15,172 bases of DNA from assembly GCF_020539865.1 (NCBI RefSeq), contig NZ_JAJBQV010000045.1, forward strand, positions 1-15,172, read 5' to 3'. Made by a program: the position numbers and the translations under genes. Source of the DNA: Megasphaera elsdenii. Lineage in GTDB: Bacteria; Bacillota; Negativicutes; Veillonellales; Megasphaeraceae. Position 1 is the stretch's first letter; each line of letters begins with the position of its first letter. This document shows, piece by piece, positions 1 to 5,775 of the stretch. A model generated the notes under the pieces. The model was not told the DNA's origin. It worked only from the letters and a program-made list of their open reading frames with translations, and did not search any database.

Positions 1-71
1 TTGTGTAAACTAGCTTCGTCAACTTCCGAGGTGGCGTAAAAGTTGTAAAGTGCTGTTAGGAGGGAAACATT

Positions 72-1196
72 ATGGAAAAAGCAAAGGTATATTTTACGGA
101 TTTCCGCTGTCGTCCGGGAAAAAATAATGTACAGAAACTGCAGAAGCTCTGCAAGAGAGCCGGGATTGAACAGATTCATTTTGAAGGGAAATTCGTCGCC
201 ATCAAGATGCATTTCGGCGAACTGGGCTGTCTGGCTTCGCTGCGGCCGCAGTATGTCAAGGCCGTTGCCGATTTGGTCAAGGAATTGGGCGGCCGCCCGT
301 TTTTGACGGACTGCAATACTCTGTATCCGGGCAGCCGCAAGCACGCACTGGAACACTTGGACTGTGCCAACCTCAATGGCTATAACACGGTTACGACAGG
401 CTGTCAGATTATCATCGGCGACGGCTTGCGTGGCACCGATGAAGTAGAAGTGCCCGTCAAGAATGGTGAATACGTTGAAAAAGCTAAAATCGGCCGGGCC
501 ATTATGGATGCTGACGTCTTCATCAGCCTGGCTCACTTCAAAGGCCACGAAATGACGGGCTTCGGCGGCGCCATCAAGAATATCGGCATGGGCTGCGGCA
601 GCCGTGCCGGCAAGATGGAACAACATTCGTCGGGCAAACCGAAAGTCGACGAAAGCAAGTGCAAGAACTGTCATCGCTGCGCGCAGGAATGCGGTTCTGA
701 CGCCATTACCTATGAAAATAACGTCGCCCATATCCACGAAGACCTGTGCAAAGGCTGTGGCCGCTGCATCGGCGCCTGTGCCTTCGACGCCATTGAAACC
801 GTCGAATGGGATGCTAATGAAAAACTGGACCGCAAGATGGCCGAATACGCCCAGGCTGTCTGCCAGAATCGCCCGTGCTTCCACATCAATCTGGTTATGG
901 ATGTTTCGCCGAACTGCGACTGCCATGCTGAAAACGATGCGCCTATCCTGCCAGATATCGGCATGTTCGCTTCCTTTGACCCAGTTGCTCTCGACCAGGC
1001 CTGTGCCGATGCCTGCATGAAAGCAGCGCCTATGCCTAACAGCCAGTTGTCGGATAACCTGGCCAAACCTGATTGGCACCACCATCATGACCACTTCCTC
1101 GACAGTAACCCCAACGTCGATTGGAAGACGACACTGGAACACGCTGAAAAAATCGGCTTAGGCACACGGGAATACGAACTCGTCCGCGTCCGCTGA
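72..1196 (+). CDS. DUF362 domain protein with two [4Fe-4S] ferredoxin motifs
   Basis: A 374-residue protein of the DUF362 family fused to a bacterial-type ferredoxin module. Two CxxCxxCxxxC motifs are visible (Cys 197/200/203/207 and Cys 226/229/232/236), each able to hold a [4Fe-4S] cluster, so an electron-transfer role is likely; the actual reaction is not known for this family. The DUF362 part surrounds the module, with a glycine-rich stretch just before it (GFGGAIKNIGMGCGSRAGK). No signal peptide or membrane segment is visible, so it should be cytoplasmic. A cluster of histidines (HHHHDH, residues 336-341) lies near the C-terminus. The ATG start is supported by a strong AGGAGGG ribosome site at 58-64. 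It stands alone: a terminator follows directly and the next region is decayed. Family assignment is firm, function is open. Confidence 0.9.
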   Translation: MEKAKVYFTDFRCRPGKNNVQKLQKLCKRAGIEQIHFEGKFVAIKMHFGELGCLASLRPQYVKAVADLVKELGGRPFLTDCNTLYPGSRKHALEHLDCANLNGYNTVTTGCQIIIGDGLRGTDEVEVPVKNGEYVEKAKIGRAIMDADVFISLAHFKGHEMTGFGGAIKNIGMGCGSRAGKMEQHSSGKPKVDESKCKNCHRCAQECGSDAITYENNVAHIHEDLCKGCGRCIGACAFDAIETVEWDANEKLDRKMAEYAQAVCQNRPCFHINLVMDVSPNCDCHAENDAPILPDIGMFASFDPVALDQACADACMKAAPMPNSQLSDNLAKPDWHHHHDHFLDSNPNVDWKTTLEHAEKIGLGTREYELVRVR

Positions 1197-1208
1197 TATT
1201 CAATCATG

Positions 1209-1254
1209 AAAAAGCTAGTACTTGATGTGTCTAATCATCTGGTGCTAGCTTTTT
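1209..1254 (+). terminator. Rho-independent terminator after the DUF362 gene
   Basis: A 13-bp stem (AAAAAGCTAGTAC at 1209-1221 against GTGCTAGCTTTTT at 1242-1254, one G-T wobble) with a 20-nt loop, ending in a run of T. It begins 12 bases after the stop codon of the DUF362 gene. Confidence 0.8.
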
Positions 1255-1281
1255 GTGTTTTCTTCTCAGTTGTTGTATAAT
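1253..1281 (+). promoter_or_regulatory. Candidate sigma-A promoter ahead of the broken regulator
   Basis: TTGTGT (1253-1258), a 17-base spacer and a consensus TATAAT (1276-1281). It lies in the very AT-rich stretch between the terminator and the regulator remnant and overlaps the terminator's T tract. The -10 box is perfect and the -35 box has two mismatches, so a real promoter is plausible but unproven. Confidence 0.45.
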
Positions 1282-1314
1282 GTACATATTTAATATAAAA
1301 TATATATAATATTA

Positions 1315-1333
1315 ATTGAATGCTATATTCAAT
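1315..1333. promoter_or_regulatory. Inverted repeat, possible operator
   Basis: Perfect 7-bp arms ATTGAAT / ATTCAAT with a 5-base spacer, placed between the candidate -10 box (1276-1281) and the ribosome site AAAGGAG (1361-1367) of the regulator remnant. This suits a regulator binding site, but short AT-rich palindromes arise easily by chance. Confidence 0.3.
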
Positions 1334-1376
1334 GGTGTTGGAGAAATATTTTTAAAATATAAAGGAGCAGGTGTGA

Positions 1377-2977
1377 ATGACGAGAGATTTTACGTGGGGG
1401 GGGTGGGGATAGAAGCTTAAAAGCTTCTGCTGTTACGCCGAATGAGACGGTCTATGACATGGTTCAGCAGATGACGCAGGCATCCCGGCGGATGAATCCT
1501 TCGCAGATTATTCTGATCAATGGGGCGCGCAAAGGAGCTAAGTTTCAGATTGCAGAAGCTGTCCGTGCAGAAGTCGTGGCTTTTTTTGCTTGGGAACCGA
1601 TGGCGACGAAACTGGCCGCTACCTATCCCCAGGTACAGGTCTATGCGATTCAGCCTAGTGTCCTGGACCTGTTACGGTGTATTTATTTTGCTCCCAAAGA
1701 AGGAAAGCTAGGGGCTATCATCCCTTTTGCACTCCGCGATTACTATGATGACTTGGAAGAGGCTTTGCAGGTGATGAATGTCTCTTTTTATCGCTTGGCG
1801 CCGGCTTGTGACGAACGGGCATTGCGGGAACTCATTCGGCGGGCAGCGTCTCACGGGGTTACGGATCTCATCGGGACCGATGACATTTCGGCCATGACTG
1901 TTGCCCGGCATATGAATTGGATTCCCTTGCGACCGGGATGCGGAGGGATTGCCCGTGCCTTTTTCAAGGCTTTGTGGAATATCCAGCACCATTATCAAGG
2001 CAATATTCGTGCGGCCCTTCCGCAGTATGGGATGCTGGCTCATTACCATCTGAAGGATATCGTCGGGTCTTCTCAAGCGATTACGGAGGTCAAGGAACTA
2101 GCAAGTCTATGGGCCTACGGATTCGACTATTCTCCTCGTGGGAGAATCCGGGACGGGCAAAGAAATGCTGGCTCAGGCCATACACAATCTGAGCCATCGC
2201 CGGTACGGCCCTTTTGTGGCGGTCAACTGCGGGTCCATTACGGAAAGTCTGCTGGAAAGTGAACTCTTCGGCTATGTAGGCGGGACCTTTACGGGAGCTA
2301 ACCGGGATGGTAAAATAGGCCTTTTTGAAGCGGCCAATGGCGGGACGCTGTTCCTCGACGAAGTCGGAGATATGCCGTATGTCCTGCAAAACCGCTTGCT
2401 GCGGGTCCTTCAGGAAAAGTATGTCCGCCCTGTAGGCAGTCAGCATGGCGTCCCTATCGACGTCCGGGTCATTGCGGCGACGAATAAGAACTTGCCTCAA
2501 GAAGTCCGAAAGGGAAATTTCCGGCTGGACCTCTATTACCGCCTGTCCGTCTTGCCCATCTAAGTTCCGCCCCTGCGCAAGCGCAAAGGGGATATTCAAG
2601 AGATTTCTGAGTCCCTTTGACAGATGCTGGATCTTCGCTACTATAAATCACACACCTTCGATGATCGCGTTTGGACATTCTTAAAGGAGCAGCCCTGGCC
2701 AGGTAATGTCCGTCAACTGGCCCATGCCATCGAACGGTTGGTGTTAATCGTCAAAAATCAGACGATTCAAGTCACAGACGTTTTGCGGGTCATGCCTCGG
2801 GATATTGTTGCTGAAGAACGGGGAAATCCTTATGAAGCAGGCCAACTCAAAGATTTGACCTATGAGATGATTAAAAAAATGAGCCATGAAGGCAAAAGTG
2901 GGGCTGCCATCGCCAAAGAACTCGGTATCAGCCGCTCCACGGTCTATCGCATCAAACGGAAACACGAAGAAAAAGGC
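1377..2977 (+). pseudogene. Broken PrpR-type sigma-54-dependent activator
   Basis: Remnant of an enhancer-binding regulator that would activate RNA polymerase carrying sigma-54. Reading across the lesions gives a PrpR-N-like sensor region (about 1490-2090), then an AAA+ domain with Walker A GESGTGKE (from 2141), an altered activator loop GTFTGA (family norm GAFTGA), Walker [12 protein letters not shown] and sensor-I AATN, then a C-terminal helix-turn-helix (GAAIAKELGISRSTVYRIKR, about 2900-2959). The start would be ATG 1377 behind AAAGGAG. Four lesions break it: one G too many in a run of eight G (1396-1403; the frame hits TAG at 1410-1412), a +1 frameshift near 2101-2110, an in-frame TAA at 2561-2563 and an in-frame TGA at 2618-2620. 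The 3' end runs without a stop into adhesin sequence at about 2977. Clearly non-functional as a whole; sequencing error could explain one lesion but hardly all. Confidence 0.88.
1411..1428. repeat. Perfect short inverted repeat
   Basis: AGAAGCTTAAAAGCTTCT: 8-bp arms and a 2-base centre, lying 7 bases after the run of eight G inside the 5' part of the broken regulator. Its role is unknown; it is noted because it adjoins the frameshift site. Confidence 0.5.
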
Positions 2978-3853
2978 GCCGATGATATGCTGAACGTCCG
3001 TCTGGCCAAAGACGTGACAGGCCTCAACAGCGTCACCACCGGGGGAACCACCATGAATGACAAAGGCATCACCATCAAGACAGGCGATGCCAACCGCACC
3101 ATTACTGTCCAGGACGGCAACGTCAACATGGGCGGCAACAAGGCTGGCGCAGCAGCCCTGGCGGCTCTCCATCCGCTGGACTTCGACCCGGACGACAAGT
3201 GGGATTTCGCAGCCGGTTATGGCAATTATAAAGATGCCAGTGCCGTAGCTGTCGGTGCTTACTATCGTCCCAATGAAGACACGATGTTCAATATCGGCGG
3301 TTCCTTCGGCGGTGGCGAAAACATGGTCAATGCCGGCGTCAGCTTCAAGGTCGGCCAGGGCAACCATGTTTCCACGTCCCGCGTGGCCATGGCTAAGGAA
3401 ATCAAAGACTTGCGCCAGAATGTGGCTAACTTGAACGCCATCGTCAACCGCCAGAGTGCCCTCATCGACAAATTGACAGGTACCAACGTCGGGATGATCA
3501 AGGATAAGGGAAATGATTTGTTCCCCGATGTTCCGGCCAACCACTGGGCTTATGAATACGTTACCAAGCTGAAACAGGCCGGTATCCTGACGGGCTATCC
3601 TGACGGGAACTTCGATGGCAATCGCATGATGACGCGTTATGAATTTGCGGCCATCGTCTACCGGGCCATCATGGCCGGCGCCGCTTCCAACCCGGCTTTG
3701 AACCAGGATGGAACGTTGGATAAATTAGCTAACGAATTTTCATCGGAAATGAAGTACATCCGCATCGATACGATTGCCAAAGATAAGAATGGTAAACCGA
3801 CCATTGAACGAGTTCGTGTCATTCCCGATACGCAACACGATGCGCAATCGTAA
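2978..3853 (+). pseudogene. 3' fragment of a trimeric autotransporter adhesin (YadA anchor + SLH), fused to the regulator remnant
   Basis: The last ~290 residues of what is normally a long secreted surface adhesin. In order: a piece of stalk/head sequence (LTGLNSVTTGG-type, about 2990-3140), a YadA-type membrane anchor (about 3150-3360; HPLDFDPDDKWDFAAGYG, then alternating beta strands), a coiled-coil segment (about 3390-3475, EIKDLRQNVANLNAIVNRQ) and one SLH domain (LFPDVPANHWAYEY to MTRYEFAAIVYRA, about 3518-3670), which in Negativicutes ties outer-membrane proteins to peptidoglycan. There is no start codon or signal peptide of its own. The open frame runs back to ATG 2624 in the regulator's AAA+ tail, giving a 409-residue hybrid whose first ~118 residues are regulator. 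Without a secretion signal the product could not reach the outer membrane. Codon use is intact and there are no internal stops, so truncation by deletion is probably recent. Confidence 0.85.
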
Positions 3854-3861
3854 AGGAGGGG
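3852..3861 (+). promoter_or_regulatory. Strong ribosome binding site with no ATG/GTG/TTG downstream
   Basis: AAAGGAGGGG overlaps the last base pair region of the adhesin stop codon (TAA 3851-3853). At the correct distance (6 bases) the codon is ATC (3868-3870), not a standard start. This site is the main evidence that a start codon once stood, or a rare one still stands, at 3868. Confidence 0.6.
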
Positions 3862-3867
3862 AGTATC

Positions 3868-4053
3868 ATCGCACAGATAGGATTGTCTTTTCGTATCGAT
3901 TCAGACCTAAAACAAGAGTTTGAAACCTTTTGCGATGCTGCTGGCATCAGTATGACGGCGGCTATCCACTTGTTTATCAAGGCAACAGTTCGGGAACAAC
4001 GGATTCCTTTTGAAATAAAGGCTACAGGCAAAACAATAGAATCGAGAACGTAA
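3868..4053 (+). pseudogene. RelB/DinJ-family antitoxin reading frame with an ATC in place of a start codon
   Basis: A 61-codon frame whose translation (IGLSFRIDSDLKQEFETF, then CDAAGISMTAAIHLFIKATV, then REQRIPFEI) matches the RelB/DinJ antitoxin pattern: a beta strand that would pair in a ribbon-helix-helix dimer, helix A, the 'G-[IL]-[ST]-x-[ST]-A-I-x-x-F' helix B, and the terminal 'R-x-x-[IL]-P-F-E' segment. Such proteins bind DNA and neutralise an RNA-cleaving RelE/YafQ-type toxin. No toxin gene follows; a terminator starts 3 bases after the stop. The best ribosome site (3852-3861) is spaced for ATC 3868. An in-frame TTG at 3883 is too far (about 21 bases) to be a good alternative. Either start-codon loss or rare ATC initiation; I lean to an orphan, decayed antitoxin. 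Family call is good, expression doubtful. Confidence 0.7.
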
Positions 4054-4056
4054 GAG

Positions 4057-4087
4057 AAAGGGCTTGTCGCACGACGACAAGCCCTTT
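4057..4087. terminator. Strong hairpin terminator after the antitoxin frame
   Basis: Perfect 13-bp stem (AAAGGGCTTGTCG / CGACAAGCCCTTT) with a 5-base loop. A-rich on the left and T-rich on the right, it could act in both directions, although the T run is short. It closes the decayed regulator-adhesin-antitoxin segment. Confidence 0.8.
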
Positions 4088-4110
4088 CAAACTGTTAGCA
4101 GCTAGTGGCT

Positions 4111-4138
4111 TGTAGGGGCTTCCACGTGGGAAGCCCGC
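4111..4138 (+). repeat. 28-bp palindromic dispersed element, copy 1
   Basis: Begins TGTAGGGGC, has a CCACGTGG centre and ends GCCCGC; arms GGGCTTCC / GGAAGCCC pair. Same length and ends as the copies at 9452-9479 and 15022-15049, with the arm bases changed in a compensating way, which suggests the fold is kept rather than the exact sequence. Confidence 0.75.
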
Positions 4139-4260
4139 TGTGAGAGTTGACCACAGCCCAGTCGAGTATAATGGCGTTTTTTTTACGAGCCGCGGGTCAC
4201 TCGAGGTGATGTTGTTATTCGGAGTTTATCTCTGCGTAGCAGCATCTGAGTCCAAGATGT

Positions 4261-4281
4261 CCTGCGGCCTGCGACCTGCGG
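4261..4281 (+). repeat. Heptamer array, three units
   Basis: Three consecutive 7-base units CCTGCGG, CCTGCGA, CCTGCGG. One of three 7-base-period arrays in the gene-free parts of this window. Confidence 0.6.
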
Positions 4282-4301
4282 GCCATTAGGCCCCAAAAAC
4301 T

Positions 4302-4329
4302 CGATGAACGACGAACGACCTACGATGAA
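4302..4329 (+). repeat. Heptamer array, four units
   Basis: Four consecutive 7-base units CGATGAA, CGACGAA, CGACCTA, CGATGAA. Different in sequence from the neighbouring array but with the same period and a CGA start. Confidence 0.55.
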
Positions 4330-4354
4330 CGGGGCGTCAGCCCCTAAAAAACTC

Positions 4355-4384
4355 TTCACAGGGGCGGCCTATATATGGTATTAT
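4355..4384 (+). promoter_or_regulatory. Likely promoter of the miaB-rsmA operon
   Basis: TTCACA (4355-4360), an 18-base spacer and TATTAT (4379-4384), 49 bases ahead of the miaB start. It is the only good sigma-A-like pair between the terminator at 4057-4087 and miaB, and the eight genes downstream have no room for others between them. Confidence 0.5.
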
Positions 4385-4432
4385 ATACTGTAAACCCTAA
4401 ATTATGATTTTTGTGAAAAACGGAGAGAATAC

Positions 4433-5761
4433 ATGGATTTTCAGAGTAATCGATTTTATCATATTATTTCCTACGGCTGTCAGGCGAATATGTCTGACAG
4501 TGAGCATTATGCCGGGCAGTTAGAAGAGCTGGGCTACCATCATACGGAGGATTTGGATACAGCCGATGTCATCCTCATCAATACGTGTTGTGTCCGTGAG
4601 ACGGCGGAAGACAAGACGTTGGGGAAAATCGGCGAGCTCAAGCATTTGAAGACGCAGAACCCCGATTTGATCATTGCCGTCACAGGCTGCATGGCCCAGG
4701 AATGGCAGGATAAGCTCTTCAAGCGGGCGCCTCATATCGACTTGGTCATTGGGACGCACAATATCCACAAGCTCATCGAGCTCATCCAGGAACGGCGCAG
4801 CAAGGCCGACCATTATATGGCTGCCGACATGAGCCTGCCGGCCTTTCACGATATGCCGGTCAAGCGTTTCCAGAAGTTCTTTGCCTGGATTCCCATCATG
4901 AACGGCTGCAACAAGTTCTGCACGTACTGCATCGTGCCTTATGTCCGGGGCCGCGAAGTGAGCCGCCCTATCGACGCCATTGTGGAAGAAATCAAGAAGG
5001 TCGCCGCTGAAGGCTACAAGGAAATCACCTTGCTCGGTCAGAACGTCAATTCGTATGGTCTGGACCTCAAAGACGGCACGGATTTCTCCAAGCTCGTCGC
5101 CGCTGTCGATGATATCGACGGCATCGAACGGGTACGCTACATGACCAGCCATCCCAAGGATATGACCTTTGCCATGATCGACGCCATTGCCGACAGCCAG
5201 AAGGTCGTCAACCACATGCATCTGCCTATCCAGTGCGGCTCCAATGAGCTCTTGAAGAAGATGAACCGCGGTTACACGGTAGAACATTACTTGGAACTCG
5301 TCGATTATGCCCGCAAGCGCATACCCGACTTAGTCCTGACGACGGACATCATCGTCGGCTTTCCTGGCGAAACGGAAGCCATGTTTGAAGATACGCTGAA
5401 CCTGCTCAAACGCGTCCAGTACGATATGGCTTATACGTTCATTTATTCGCCGCGGACAGGGACACCGGCGGCCAAGATGGAAGACCAGATTCCGCAGGAA
5501 GAAAAGAGCCGTCGCCTTCAGCGCCTGATGGAAGTACAGAACGTCTATAGTTTAGCCAAGAATAAAGAAATGGAAGACCATGTCTATGATGTCATCGTCG
5601 AAGGACCGACTAAGAATGATGCCAATCACTGGTTTGGCCGGACGACGGGCAATAAGATAATCATTTGGGAAAATGACGGCTCCGTCGCTATCGGCGATAC
5701 CGTGCCGGTCCAGGTCGACAAGGGCCAGACATGGGTCCTCAAAGGTCACTTAGTGCACTAA
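4433..5761 (+). CDS. miaB: tRNA-2-methylthio-N6-dimethylallyladenosine synthase MiaB
   Basis: A radical-SAM methylthiotransferase of 442 residues, the usual family length. It adds a methylthio group to C2 of i6A37 in tRNAs that read U-starting codons, using two [4Fe-4S] clusters. The N-terminal MTTase domain shows its three cluster cysteines at Cys 16 (YGCQANMSDSE), Cys 52 (NTCCVRE) and Cys 86 (VTGCMAQ). The radical-SAM motif CNKFCTYC is at 159-166. The C-terminal ~65 residues fit a TRAM RNA-binding domain. The ATG has GGAGAG at 4422-4427. First gene of the operon; its substrate is made by MiaA, encoded four genes later, so both steps of ms2i6A37 synthesis share a transcript. mutS follows 14 bases after the stop. 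Confidence 0.96.
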   Translation: MDFQSNRFYHIISYGCQANMSDSEHYAGQLEELGYHHTEDLDTADVILINTCCVRETAEDKTLGKIGELKHLKTQNPDLIIAVTGCMAQEWQDKLFKRAPHIDLVIGTHNIHKLIELIQERRSKADHYMAADMSLPAFHDMPVKRFQKFFAWIPIMNGCNKFCTYCIVPYVRGREVSRPIDAIVEEIKKVAAEGYKEITLLGQNVNSYGLDLKDGTDFSKLVAAVDDIDGIERVRYMTSHPKDMTFAMIDAIADSQKVVNHMHLPIQCGSNELLKKMNRGYTVEHYLELVDYARKRIPDLVLTTDIIVGFPGETEAMFEDTLNLLKRVQYDMAYTFIYSPRTGTPAAKMEDQIPQEEKSRRLQRLMEVQNVYSLAKNKEMEDHVYDVIVEGPTKNDANHWFGRTTGNKIIIWENDGSVAIGDTVPVQVDKGQTWVLKGHLVH

Positions 5762-5775
5762 AGGAAGGTGAGACT

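Larger units (their letters stand above)
4088..4354. other. Gene-free stretch made of short repeats
   Basis: No convincing gene. The stretch holds a 28-bp palindromic element (4111-4138), a T run after a TATAAT-like box (about 4168-4193), two heptamer arrays (4261-4281 and 4302-4329) and a small GGGGC / GCCCC hairpin (4331-4344). A 26-codon frame at 4209-4289 is the only small ORF seen and is not supported by any family pattern. Confidence 0.5.

Noticed and set aside
1..71. Promoter for the DUF362 gene at the window edge
   Set aside because: Only the ribosome site (58-64) is convincing. No clear -35/-10 pair can be seen, and the upstream context is cut off.
4148..4173. TTGACC ... TATAAT as a promoter in the repeat region
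   Set aside because: The spacer is only 14 bases, too short for a normal sigma-A promoter, and nothing gene-like follows before the better promoter at 4355.
4209..4289. 26-codon frame starting at ATG 4209 after GAGGTG
   Set aside because: The ribosome-site-like bases touch the ATG, the frame runs through a heptamer array, and the peptide has no recognisable feature.
5731..5775. ATG 5731 as the mutS start
   Set aside because: It lies inside miaB without a ribosome site and would add 15 residues unlike MutS; TTG 5776 has a strong site and gives the family N-terminus.
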